Positions 12,122 to 23,316 of a stretch of DNA of 64,000 nt are shown here, one piece after another. Under the pieces are notes generated by a model, which ran no database searches, was not told the origin of the DNA, and saw only the letters and a list, made by a program, of their open reading frames with translations. Every line of letters begins with the position of its first letter. Positions within the stretch are counted from its first letter, which is position 1. The position numbers and the translations under genes were made by a program. The stretch is from Aspergillus flavus (lineage: Eukaryota; Ascomycota; Eurotiomycetes; Eurotiales; Aspergillaceae): assembly GCF_009017415.1 (NCBI RefSeq), contig NC_092406.1, forward strand, positions 558,001-622,000, read 5' to 3'.

Positions 12122-14437
12122 ATGTATGCGACTGATACCCGTCTACCGTCAAAGCGTAAGCGGATCATCACATCATGTTCCGAGTGCCATCGCAGGAAAC
12201 AAAAGGTATACCAAAGACTGATTCCCAATACGCTCTAACACTGTTAAACTAATGTCCATCAGTGTGACCGGAAGTTCCCATGTAACAATTGCTTAGCGCG
12301 AAACGTCGCCAGGAAATGCGTGTATAACGCGCGTCAAAAGTATGTGCTCTTGCGTCAATGGCTACCACAAAGCGTAGTTTTCTAATTCCATGCATAGTTC
12401 TGGCCAGATAGCCGATCTAATGGGAGTGTTGGGGCCAGAGCATGGCCAGGATCGTGCGCCGGTTGTTCCAGCCGGCAATGCTGAAGGCTCGGGAGGCCTC
12501 GGATACTCTTTGGTTAATGGGAGTAACGCTTTTGTGGGATTGAAAGAAGTCTGTCTTCGAGTGATGAAACTCAATGGCTGTGTGTCGCCGCTAATAGATG
12601 ATAGGTGCTGCAAGATGAGGACGAGTTTCGGCAAATTATAACTACTCATAACCGTCCGTTCCGTTCACCTGTTTTGAAAGCACATGCTCGCACGCTGATA
12701 TCACAGCTACCTTCGAAACCAGTACTACAACAACTAGTTGATATATTCTTCGCAGAAGTGAACTGGCATTACTTTATACTCGAAAGATTCTACTTTGACG
12801 ACCTCTTCTCACGCTGGCAATCCACCGAAATGCGTCCCGTTGATTATCTTAGTAACCAAGAGCTATCGATTGAGTTACAATACTTTCCAGCTCTCCTATT
12901 CCAGGTAGTCGCCCTCTCACTCCAATTTTTACCACCCGACGCGCTCGCTCTGACCCAGCTGTCATCGAAAGAGCTTTCGTCATCATACAAGTACAGCGAA
13001 TTAGGGGATGAGCTTGTAACAATGTTGGGTAGACACGGTGTAGCGCTCACCGCTGTCTTAGCAGACTTTCTGCGCGCATCTTGGCTCAAGAATTATGGAA
13101 GGGGTATTGAAGCATGGCATAGTGCAGGAAATGCCATCAGGTAAGTCTACTTCGCGCCTCTGTGTTCCCGGATTGATAGCTGATGGTTACCCTAATCAAG
13201 ACAAGCACAGGAGCTTACTCTACACCGGCAACATGACATTCACCAATCAGGCCCCGATAGAATTGAACAGACATTGAGCGTGATATGGTATGATGAATTC
13301 AAAAAGCGAGTTTGGATGAACTTGTTTGTTTGGGACAGGTGAGAAAGACCGGAGAACGAATGTGACGTTCCTAATTAACTAATCTCAAGTCTCATGGCCA
13401 TGATCCTTGGCCGCCCACGAACCATCCACCCGGACGACTGTGATGTGAAACCGCCAATCGACTGTAACATCCCCAAGGATCCCTCGAAGACAGTTCCAAT
13501 GACGGTACAGCCAGGTGAATCTCCAAATGGGCCTACCACAGTATCAGCAGGCTTATTTCGATACGCGTTGGCTTGCAAGTTTCATGAGATGAGGGCCTTG
13601 AAAGCGGATAGGCCCCACTTAAAGGATCATAACATTATCCAAGGATTACACGAACAGGTGGTATCGTTGCTAGAAAATGTGCCGCCATATCTTAGATTCA
13701 AAAGTCCTGATACTTCCTGGGACGGAGAATACTCGTTTCTGCCTCAGCTTCGTGAAGAGGTTTTCATGACCGCAAACCTGTTTTTTATGACGTTGCATCG
13801 ACCACATATACTTGCGAGTGCAGAAAGCCGAAAGGCTGCATTGGAAGCGACACTGGCCACGTTAGGATCACAGCAGCGATTCTTCGGGCAAACGAGTGAA
13901 CATCACTACCCCTTGTTTGGGCTTGCGTTCTATACTATTGACGCGTCTATCCTACTATCTATCATCGTGGCATCGTATCCACCCCACGGTCACGAACCGA
14001 GACAATACGTCTACCATGTTCTGCAGCAAGCAATCGAGCGACTATCCTACGTACAACCCTACAATCCAATTGCCAGGTCAGGATTGGGCATCGTTCAGCG
14101 ATGTTATGAAAAGTTGAAGGAAGCCTGTCACTCTCCTCCCAACACTTCTGCCACACCGTCATCCTCAGTTGTATCTCCTCGGTTCGAACTACAGAGTCTC
14201 CGTCAAGAATTGAGTCATCGGAATAGTGTGCCAGCGAACGATGTCCAGTCACCTCCATCCCCTTCTAGTGGACCGGAATATCTTGATCTATTAGCACCTG
14301 CGCCTTCTATGATACCCGATAGCTTCAGTGAGGCATACTGGCTAGACCAGTTAAACCTCATCCAACCATCATCAGCCATTGGACAGGACCCCGACATGTT
14401 TTGGGATTCCTTGCTATTTGATCGCAATATCTTGTAG
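12122..14437 (+). CDS. Zn2Cys6 transcription factor, six exons
   Basis: Predicted regulator of about 677 residues. My exons are 12122-12205, 12263-12339, 12398-12548, 12605-13140, 13201-13338 and 13390-14437. The zinc cluster is itself split by the first intron, as KRKRIITSCSECHRRKQK joined to CDRKFPCNNCLARN; the six cysteines are at about residues 19, 22, 29, 35, 38 and 47. The body matches the fungal_trans regulatory domain (VDIFFAEVNWHYFILERF, KRVWMNLFVWDSLMAMILGR). The third intron is the weakest call: donor 12549 (GTCTGT) is non-consensus, with 12561 as an alternative. The C-terminal 100 residues are rich in Ser and Pro, as is usual for an activation region. Nothing in the neighbourhood identifies its targets. 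Confidence 0.83.
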
Positions 14438-15116
14438 TGAAGTTATACCTGTGTGAGGCCCACACATTGCACGGGTTGCAATGTAGGGCTGCTAGGCAGG
14501 GGCGAGATTGGGATAGTCTATAGAGCATCTAAGTAAAGTCTTGAAGTAGGTCATTGGCGACAGCTACTATGGTCAGCCGGCGCTGATATAGCACACCTAG
14601 CACTTTATGAAATCTTCCTCTTCCACAATATAGCGATAAATGATATGGTTTGATTGCCACGATGGATCCAGATGGCAGCTTCTACTTTGACTGGGGAAGC
14701 GATTCCGCTTCTATCTTATCGCCGATCGATTCGGTGAGAGCCTTTTGTGGCAACTCTCGCCCGAAAATGCTATACCTCAATGGCTACGCAGCTCGAATGA
14801 AGAGTGGGGCAGTTTCGGACATTATTCAATGCTTCCGTCGATACAGTCGGTTCGATAGCTGAGAGAACACTCAGGTGCCTCCGCAGTACGGTGCTTTGAT
14901 GGCCGTTGATCGCAAGGAATATACGGTGCAGGTCGCCTTCGGGCTTGTGGGATAACAATATCATCGTTTCCGATACTACCATACTTTGCCATGGGCATGT
15001 ATCAACGAATTCTGACGGTGAATGCAGCTAATGATTAAATGGAATAAATACCCACAAAAGTACAGATACAACAAGACTTTTCAAGACTTTCAGATGTGAG
15101 ATACATGAAATGCTCT
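14438..15116. other. Intergenic
   Basis: The two flanking genes converge here. A short plus-strand frame at about 14650-14862 has no recognisable motif, and I do not call it a gene. No RNA gene was seen. Confidence 0.45.
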
Positions 15117-15453
15117 TTAGCAACTGTGGCTACCTTCTTGCTCCGAATCTTTGCATCCACTACTGCAGAGCTTTGGGCTACCGACAATACCAGGATTCTT
15201 GCAATGGAAGAGAATGTTCTTCAGGTCTTCCTTCTCAAACTCTGTTCCCTTCAGCACGGATTTGAGGTCATCTTCCGTGAATCCTATTCTACGTTAGTAT
15301 TTTCTCATGGACATCCATAAGGATTCCCCTTGACTTACCCTTCTTGCTGATAAGCTCATCTGAGCAGTAGTCGAAGCTTGGTGTGCATACTTTATCTGCA
15401 ACTGCAACAGTGATCAGGGAGAAGAGCGCGAAGAAAATGGAGGATGGCTTCAT
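15117..15453 (-). CDS. Small secreted cysteine-rich protein
   Basis: Not visible as one open frame, because an intron splits it. Exons 15453-15339 and 15283-15117 join across a 55-nt intron (15284-15338) to give 93 residues. The first 19 residues (MKPSSIFFALFSLITVAVA) form a clear secretion signal. The mature chain has six cysteines, with the elements KVCTPSFDYCSDEL near the start, ILFHCKNPGIVG in the middle and LCSSGC near the end. This general layout (Cys, Tyr-Cys, Leu-Phe-x-Cys, Cys-x2-Gly-Cys, final Cys) recurs among small secreted proteins of many ascomycetes and is often listed among candidate effectors. The function is unknown. It probably acts outside the cell, with the cysteines in three disulfides. 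Confidence 0.75.
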
Positions 15454-15785
15454 ATTGAGATTTGAGTTAGGATGATGATCAATAGAAAACGGCTATGTAG
15501 ATTCAGAAGTAGTTTATTGAGAGATGCTACTGAACATGTTCGAGTGCACTGGACGTATTTATAGCCGAATGAGTTGATCCACATTCCTTGAGGGCAGATG
15601 TGGAATGTTCTCTACGTCACGGTATGTGGCATTGTCATCGCTCGGCGTTCTTGAAGAATGCTGGAAATAGCGCATTGATTGATTTTTCCTTTTGTTATTT
15701 AAAAGGATAGATAAAAACTTTCTCAATCCATATTACTAACGATACTTTGTTTTGCGCTGTATGTGCGAGCACAATGTAGACAACT

Positions 15786-15832
15786 TCTTTTTTATTTTTC
15801 TTTCTTTCTTTCTTTCTTTCTTTTTTTCTTGA
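15786..15832. repeat. Pyrimidine microsatellite (TTTC)n
   Basis: Runs of T interrupted by repeated CTTT units give about ten tetranucleotide copies on the plus strand. It is low-complexity sequence and codes for nothing credible. Confidence 0.9.
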
Positions 15833-17235
15833 CTCTTCGAGGTCCATTTGAGAGAGTCCAGGCCTCGTTTTTACCCCGTGACTCCTGCATACCTGTAGCA
15901 TGGAAGTCAAATCTTGGCTTCGAGCCCCCAGCATTCTTCCTTGGAGGCGACGTTTGAACGGTTGAGGTCATTTTCAATTTTAGACCGGAGCAGTCATTGG
16001 CCCATAATTTACCATTGGACCGTTTCTATACAGAGCAGCGATGTGGTTTTTCCTCCAATCTTTTCCTAGAGGCCATATTATCCCGCAAGTCCAAAGCATG
16101 CTAGGTCAACGTCGTTTCTTGCAAAGCCAAGTCCACTTTGTGAGCAAAGACTTTATGGGTCAACCTTGCTTTATCAGCTTTCTTGAACGAGCTGAAGTTA
16201 TTGATTGATTGGTATGAGCTGCTAGTCACCCAATCATGATCGAGAGCCTTTCACTACGCTATGGATCACGATTTACCTAGAACAATTCCATACAAAAGTC
16301 TCCTGGGTTTCGGGGTTCCTCAATAATCTGCCTTGATTCAAATTGTTACCATGTCTTCCTTGGTTCTCCTTTCTAGTCGCCAAGCCTGCTTTCTCCGAGT
16401 TTTATTGTTCTTGACGTATCGTGGTTCCACTGAATAGCAATACTAAAACTACTAAAACACCGGGTCTCGTTTTTATTCCGTTCATAAAATCGAAATAAAG
16501 ATATTAAAGAATTGTAACTACCTTGATAATAAAAAATCAACCCAGACAGGGAAAAGGAAAATGAGGAGAGAAACAAAGCAAAAGACCATCCAACGTAAAT
16601 TAGCAGCATACCTGAGGGGTTCCGTCACTTGGCGGGCTTGTCCAGTTTGCCAAGGTCAAACAAGCTTTGCCAATGGAAGGCTTAACCCGGCCATGCTTGA
16701 GTCAGTGTTATCCGTGGTGAAACACATGGTTTCTCGCTTGCTATTTCAAGGACTTTCATGATTTGTGGACCGGGTGGAAATTGCCGACTTAGCTCGGCTG
16801 TTGAACATTGGACCTACGTATTGAGCGATAGAGGAGTCCGAACTGCAAAAGCCCTCCAATTGCAGGAAGAATCCACTCCGTCCGCAATTTATATGTCACT
16901 TGGCTTATGCCAAAGTAGACAAGTTCTTTTCCGTGTTAGGAAAAGGCCATCAATAGTAGTGCAATTTCCACACGCTAAAGCACGGAGCCGACGCAATCCC
17001 CCCACCACCCAGACATTGACTGCGCACGACCCATTAGGACGTATTATCCAGCTTAGACCGGCAAACATATTGTGGATCGGGTAGGAAACGCCTCGAGTTA
17101 ACCATCGGACCTCTCGGGAGAGAGGCACTCAGCCCCTGGTAGCTTCTGAAACTTCCGTTATCAACCATGAATCGACCGAGATCCACCACGGCTCCTAGGT
17201 AAGATTAGTTGAGTAGTATCAATACAGTGTCAGAT

Positions 17236-17243
17236 TCTATAAG
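17236..17243 (+). promoter_or_regulatory. TATA-like element upstream of the polygalacturonase
   Basis: TTCTATAAG lies about 100 nt before the ATG at 17343, a normal fungal spacing. No carbon-source motif was identified with confidence. Confidence 0.4.
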
Positions 17244-17342
17244 TATGCTGCTTTGGACCTGGTCTGTGGAATATCCAGGCACTTTACATTCTCTTACTAT
17301 CTTTAATCAATTATTTAGTCTTTCCTTTACCCATTGACAGTC

Positions 17343-18983
17343 ATGAAGCGCAGTGCGCTCATTCTTTCGTTCCTTCCACTTGTTTTTGGGTGTGACAACC
17401 CAAAGTCTCCAGGCCATAGCTGCGCCTCAGTCTACTCGGTTTCTTCTGCGGCCGCTTCTAGCTTCTGTGCCACCTTCACTGCAAGTACAGTGACAGCTAC
17501 CACGGGAGTACCGGAGGCCTTGCTCAGCAATTGTGACTACAAAACCAAGCATCTATCCAGCGCATGCAGCTGCCTGGGCACCGCAGCGGTTCCTACTGTT
17601 GCGACTCCATCTAGCGTGGTAGGCGTCGAGTCAAAATCTCACCAAAGTAGCTTTGGGACTGGACTAACACATACGATTAGTCCTCTGTTTATATTACTTC
17701 AGCAACTGCTACCCCTACGTCTTTTACCTTCAAGACGAGCACTGCCCATATTGTTAAGGTCGCAAAGGCAGCCACATCTTCCACAGCAGTGGTCACTACC
17801 CCGGTTTCTGTACCAACAGCCAGCTCATCCTTTACCGGTAACGGTGGAACGACCTGCACCGTAACTGAGTACGCTGCAATCTCGTCCGCTGTCGCGTCTT
17901 GCTCCAACATTCTCTTGTCCGACATCTATGCACCCCCTTCCAGCACAATCGACCTCCAAGGCCTGCAGACTGGCGCTGCTGTAATCTTTGCTGGCAAGAC
18001 TGTGCGTTCATATACCCCTTGGACGGGAGTGAGCACTAACTGGTAGTATAGACATTCGGAGACACCGCTGATAGTGACTTTGATCCTATCGTTGTCTCTG
18101 GGACCAGCGTTACCATTACTGGTGTTGAGGGACACGTCATTGACGGCAATGGCGCGGCATATTGGGATGGCCAGGGTTCCAATGGTGGTTCGGACAAGTC
18201 AGTCTTTAGAAATACCACTAAGCAAAAGCCACTACTAACCTCATTAGGCCCGACCACTTTTTCGTAGTGAAGGACATGTACAACTCCCGCATCGAGAACC
18301 TCTACATCCAAAACTGGCCCGTCCACTGCTTCGAGATTGAAAGCACCGAGCACCTTACTGTCTCCGGCCTGACCCTCAACAATTCCGCCGGCGATGCCGC
18401 CAACAGCAAGAGCGATGGTGACCCTGCGGCACACAATTCCGACGGCTTCGATATCAAGGAAAGCAGCTACTTCACCTTGGAGAACACCTGGGTGCACAAC
18501 CAGGATGACTGTGTCGCGGTGACTAGCGGAACAGATATCGTCGTCGACGGAATGTACTGCTACGGTGGTCATGGTCTTAGCATCGGCTCTATTGGCGGCA
18601 AGAGCGACAACACGGTTAACGGAGTCACCTTCTCCAATTCGCAAGTGATCAGCAGCCAGAACGGTTGTAGAATCAAGACTAACTCGGGTGAGACCGGCGA
18701 GGTCTACAACATTCGCTACGAGAACATCACCTTGTCCGACATTAGCGACTACGGTATCGATGTGCAGCAAGACTACTTGAATGGCGGTCCTACCGGTGAA
18801 CCTACGAACGGAGTCACCATTGCCAATGTCACTTTCGTAGATGTTACAGGAACGATGAGTGACGGTAAGGATTATTACATTCTCTGTGGAGATGACAGCT
18901 GCTCCAACTTTGTGTTTGATGGAGTGAGCATCACTGGCGGTAGCGGCGATAACTGCAACTACCCCTCGACCGGTTGCCCTTAG
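17343..18983 (+). CDS. pgaD: Endopolygalacturonase (GH28) with N-terminal extension, PgaD-like
   Basis: Secreted pectinase that cleaves alpha-1,4-galacturonan. My exons are 17343-17618, 17681-18001, 18052-18197 and 18248-18983, giving about 492 residues. A signal peptide (MKRSALILSFLPLVFG) is followed by an unusual extension of about 140 residues. It starts cysteine-rich and becomes rich in Ser, Thr and Ala, before the catalytic beta-helix. This extension and the total length match the Aspergillus PgaD type. All GH28 signatures are present: NSDGFD, QDDC, GGHGLSIGSIGG and RIKT, covering the catalytic Asp trio, the His and the Arg-Lys substrate pair. The first donor could be 17616 instead of 17619, which would remove one Val. 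Regulation by galacturonate is expected from the family but is not shown by the sequence. Confidence 0.93.
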
Positions 18984-19258
18984 GTTCATACAGTATTGTT
19001 TGACCATTCTGTGAACCCACAGGTGGAACTGGAGACTGGAGGACTTAGCAGATCTTAGAAAATATTGAAAATACGAACCAGGTGTTCTAGAAGTTGTGTC
19101 CATGCAGTAAACTGTGGCCTGCCTAGGAGGGCTCTTCGTACCAATATAATCAACATGAACAGACACGACTCGATGAATCACAAGGACAGTATAATTATGG
19201 GTATAATACATTCGACGATATTGAACATAATATGCTATTCAACATAGAACCAAAAACC

Positions 19259-19999
19259 TCAACCAGACACCCCACCATCTTCCTTCGCAGCCAACTCCTT
19301 CAAACTCCTCTTCTCCTTCTCAACCCCCATCCTCCTCTGCGCAACATCACAAACCTCGACATCCCCACACTCACACTCCCCCTCCCTAACCCACCGATAA
19401 GTAATACTCCACCTATCCCCCCTCGGCCTAACAGTCCCATCAGCAAGGATATCATTCTTCCTTTTCTTAATCCCATGAGTCCAAAACAACCTCGACTCCC
19501 CCGTCATCTGCATCATACACCTCGGCACCAAATCCACATCCACGCGTTCCTCCCCCCGCCGAAACTGCATCATAATAGGCGCCCCAATCGACAGCGCATA
19601 AAGCTGGTCATACGCCATATGCGCATCTACATGCGGCGGAATACCGCTGCCTGGCGGATAGTACTGCAAACAGACCTGCTCCGGGGGCCGACCCTCCGTA
19701 GTTGGGATGAGCGGTTGCAGCCAGTCCGGGAATTCCTTGTAGGGAATGTCCGGGTCTATGCCGAAGGTTTTATAGTCGAATGAGTAGCCGTAGTGCAGTG
19801 ATATTCGGCCGTTTCGGGTGGGCCATTCTAGTTGGTTTTGGAAGATGGAGATGAGTTGCGCTTCGTGGGTGGGGGTTATGAAGTCTTCTTGCCAGAGTAT
19901 GCCATGGGGTTTTATTGGGAGTTCATGGTATTGGTTCTTGTTTTGTGTGGTCATCTTGGGTGTTTTGGGTTGTTTCTTGGTTGTGGTGGTGGATGTCAT
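19259..19999 (-). CDS. AlkB-like 2-oxoglutarate/Fe(II) dioxygenase
   Basis: Single exon, 246 residues. The iron-binding and cosubstrate residues are visible in order: IPPHVDAH (His, Asp), then LFWTHGI (second His), then RGDRWSITYRW (the Arg that holds 2-oxoglutarate). QVCLQYYPPGSGIPPHVD is characteristic of the ALKBH8-like branch. Members of this family demethylate nucleic acids or modify tRNA; which substrate applies here is not shown. There is no signal peptide, so a nuclear or cytosolic location is expected. The start at 19999 is the first ATG, and a second in-frame Met (MTTQNKNQYHELP) is also plausible. The C-terminal 40 residues are charged and non-conserved. Confidence 0.85.
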   Translation of the reverse strand: MTSTTTTKKQPKTPKMTTQNKNQYHELPIKPHGILWQEDFITPTHEAQLISIFQNQLEWPTRNGRISLHYGYSFDYKTFGIDPDIPYKEFPDWLQPLIPTTEGRPPEQVCLQYYPPGSGIPPHVDAHMAYDQLYALSIGAPIMMQFRRGEERVDVDLVPRCMMQMTGESRLFWTHGIKKRKNDILADGTVRPRGDRWSITYRWVREGECECGDVEVCDVAQRRMGVEKEKRSLKELAAKEDGGVSG

Positions 20000-20349
20000 G
20001 TGATGGGGGAAAGAGTTTGGTTTTTATCTTGGGTTGTGGGTCGCTTTAGTGGCGGTTGGACCGTTGTTTCAATTGTACGGAGTAGTATGTCTGTGCTTGG
20101 GGTATGTACTCTGGGCTCTATGCATTTCATATTTTAATCAATTTGATAATTCTAGACCCGGTATATGGTTTTCCATACTCAGTGACTCAGTCAGCAATTA
20201 TCTCAACCCCGAATCCGCGACTCATGGCGTGACCGCTACATCCTCTCGAATATATATATAACCAACACCCAACACTTACTTCCACTATACATTGATCACA
20301 ACACAACTTAACCTTCACAACCAACCCACCAATAAAAATACCCAAACAC
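20000..20349. other. Promoter region of the AlkB-like gene
   Basis: No coding sequence. Oddly, the plus strand at 20250-20340 has the look of a fungal core promoter and 5' leader: a TATATATATAACC tract followed by a C/A-rich, G-poor stretch. It points into the antisense of the MFS gene, where no plus-strand gene is seen. Confidence 0.4.
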
Positions 20350-22165
20350 CTACGCAGCAGCAAAACCCCTCGTCTCATTCAACGTCAACCAAGCACCACT
20401 CATAACAACCCAAACAGCACCACAAAACCAAACCGCCGCACCTCCCGCAACAACATCCCCAGCAAAAGTATTCGCAATCATCGCCACAAGTCCAAAAACC
20501 CCCCAAAAGAACCCCATAACACCGACCCCAAAGCCCCGAACTGGCGCCGCAAAGATCTCAACCGTATACGTCGTCAAAACCGCCAAGTCCGCAAATTGCA
20601 GGAAAGAAAGGACGCATTCAAAAGCCAAGAGGGCGTTTCTTGATCGAGCCAGTGTGGCAAGGAGCATGAATAAGCCGGTGAGAAGGGCGATTGCGGAGCC
20701 GGTGCGTTTGCGGCCGAAGGGTTTTGTTTGGATGAGCATACCTGCTATGATGGGGCCGGGGATTGCGCAGAGGGATGTGTAGAGGTAGTGGGTGTAGAGG
20801 TAGGGGGTTGTTACTGTTGTGGCGGTTATGGGGGCGATGTTGTGGGTTGAGGCGAGGTAGGCTGTGAGGGAGGTTTTGTGGAGGGGGAATGTGAGGCCTG
20901 TTAGGGCCCAGAGGAGACAGAGAATGGGGAGGCCGGTGGGCTGAAGGGCGAAGATAAGGGAGCGGAGACGTGGAGTTCGACGGGATTCGGTGGCGTCAAT
21001 GGTTGAGTCGACCCTTGCGAAGGAGGTTTCGCTGAGCCAGGTACCGCGTTTACTATATGTGGCTATGTTGTTGACTAGTTGGGCGGCTTCGGCGTCGCGG
21101 CGCTTGGAGAGGAGGTATTTGGGTGTCTCGCGGAAGGGAAATACGAAGCGACAGAGGTAGAGGAACAGTGTGATGCAACCGAATGTCCACCATAGGTATC
21201 GCCAGCCTTTGTTGGAAACGTAATGGCAGGATGTGCTGCTCTGGCTTGATTGTGTTGATCCTTCGGCGCGGGAGGAGTGGGTTGATAGAGCTTGTGATGT
21301 GCTGATTGCGTCGGGGCCGGTGCCGCAGGTATATCCTGCTATGAACGCCCTTGGAGATATTAGCAAGATATGCTCTTGAGATATGCCCTCTGAGTGACCT
21401 ACCATCCAACCGCGGCTGAGACTAGCTGGCCCAAGCCCCAGAACGCCCCTTGTACGGTAACCAAGAATTGATGGGAAGCCGGAAGCGACTCTATCAGGAT
21501 GATGGCATCGACTAGCTGGTTACCTGCGACAGCAAAGCCTACCACGAAGCCGACGACACAGAGACCGGTAAAGGAAGGCATGCCGGCACCGACAAGTCCT
21601 CCCATGCCCATAAGGACGATTGTGCTTGTGAAGATCCACCGACGGCCCAGGATGTCTGACATCCATGGCCAGGCAGTTGCGCCAACCGTTAGGCCGACGG
21701 CCAGACTGACGAACAGATAGGACGATTTATCTCCGGGGAAGAAGAACTGGGCTTCATTCGAGGCTGACGGGGCAATAACGACGAATGACATTATCCAGAA
21801 CTAGGTACAGGTTAGTTTTCACGAGGCGAATCCTTCCGATGGAGTCTGCTTACACTGTCAAGAAACCATCCTACACTGGTGATGATGAAGAGTACCCATT
21901 GGTATCGGCCCATTTTCATGTCCACCAACGCCTGATTCAGCAGTTGTGCTTTGGCAGCGTAGACTGCATTACTGCCGGCCTGATTCGTAGGAGTGCTAAC
22001 AGATATGCCATTCGAACTTGTGGAACACTTGCTGGGATCGGCTCCTTTGCTATGCAGAGACTTCTCGACATCTACTACCAAAGTAGACGCAAATGCGCTT
22101 TGTGCTTCCATATTCCTCTCGGAGTTCCTACCATCATTGACATGATGTGGTATTTCGTCGGCCAT
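20350..22165 (-). CDS. MFS transporter, SV2/NiaP-like
   Basis: Membrane carrier of about 569 residues. Exons in transcript order are 22165-21854, 21800-21403 and 21349-20350, with two 53-nt introns. The start at MADEIPHHVNDG is chosen because the frame upstream is hydrophobic but unlike a family N-terminus. A hydrophilic N-tail of about 85 residues precedes the first helix (YQWVLFIITSVGWF). The SDILGRRW loop between helices 2 and 3 is the MFS signature motif. A Ser-rich loop (SSRAEGSTQSSQSS) and FPFRETPKYLL follow, and the second half has six further helices. This layout fits the sugar/organic-cation carriers of the SV2 branch. The substrate cannot be deduced. Confidence 0.85.
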
Positions 22166-23316
22166 GATGGTTCCCAGACTAAAACTGTTGACTGCTAGCA
22201 GACAGACCATGAGAGTGAATGACAGGGAAGGGGAAACAGAGAGCAAGACCCCGCTAATATAGACCGGAGGAGGGGTATCAGTCAGCTCCGAAGGCTGTTA
22301 GTAACTATCACATACTTGCAGGCCGAACAATATCCACGCATCAAGATACCACACGCTTGGCATGCATTGATACCGCCAATAGGCCCGCGGAGATAGACAT
22401 AAGTTTGTGTGTGGCTCGTGAGTCACGGTGCTGACGTTCCGATATCAGATGTCATCGGCAGTCGTAGCTACCAGGCAAGACTTCCATGTTGAATATAATA
22501 TATCTTACTGTGTATGTTGCTAACTGATTGAACTATGCAGCAATCAATACCTTTAATCATAACCTAGAATGCCTTTGACTACAGGGGATAGGATTTTTCC
22601 CGTTCCTCGGAGATATGACATATGGCCAGACGAGACATATCTCCACTTTGGAGTCCTACGGGGCAAGGTTGGAGAGAATAGGGGATCCATAATTGGTGCA
22701 TTGCCGGTCGACCCATAGCATCGGTTATACCTCGTAAGTTTATTACTTTTCTCTTGTTAAGCATCATATGCAGAACTGGCAATATGAATGGGTTCCTCAG
22801 AAAGGGATGACACGACTTATAAGAGGATCTTATTCCCCGCCGTAGGGGAGGTCATGGTACAAGTCCTAATGGTGTAAGAGATTTCTTGGAATGAGTCGTA
22901 TTGACTGACGTGAACTAGCAAGTCCAATCAAACTCGGAGTCGGTCTGAGTTACCGAATGCGGTAATATGAAGCGGATGGCAGCTGTTGCGCTAGGATTTA
23001 CCAGCTCCGTCGTTAAGTTACGGAGATTAGATAAAATGATAAGGTAAAAGTATCTTCAGGGCCAATGCCGTGAGAGACAATGTGCACTAAACGGAATTAG
23101 GAGCCGATACATGGGGCAACAGGGGAGCACAGACCTAGTAACGGTAGACTACTGTGATGTGGAGTATTATAAAATCGTCCATGCGCACTGCTTCAGCATA
23201 AATTATCCTGCTTTTCATTCGGTTTCTTGTACAAGATATCTTGTCGCGTCTATTCCAACATATAGAGAAGTCCTTACTCAGTAGCCTCAACAGAAATCCG
23301 AGGTCTTGCAACTCTA
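22166..23316. other. Intergenic
   Basis: The interval covers the promoter of the MFS gene and sequence beyond the 3' end of the lactonase-like gene. No open frame shows domain features and no RNA gene was recognised. Confidence 0.45.

Larger units (their letters stand above)
15454..17342. other. Intergenic, promoters plus low-complexity tract
   Basis: The interval contains upstream sequence of the small secreted protein gene (-) and of the polygalacturonase gene (+). The pyrimidine microsatellite is listed separately. A perfect short hairpin occurs at about 17104-17122 (CCTCTC, then GAGAGG). No gene was recognised. Confidence 0.5.

Noticed and set aside
11902..12228. 108-codon minus-strand frame
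   Set aside because: It overlaps the first exon of the Zn2Cys6 regulator on the plus strand, whose cysteine pattern is decisive.
18036..19211. 391-codon open frame on the minus strand
   Set aside because: It lies antisense to the polygalacturonase exons, shows no domain, and is explained by the codon bias of the real gene.
19232..19783. 183-codon plus-strand frame rich in Pro, Leu and His
   Set aside because: It is a shadow of the AlkB-like gene on the opposite strand.
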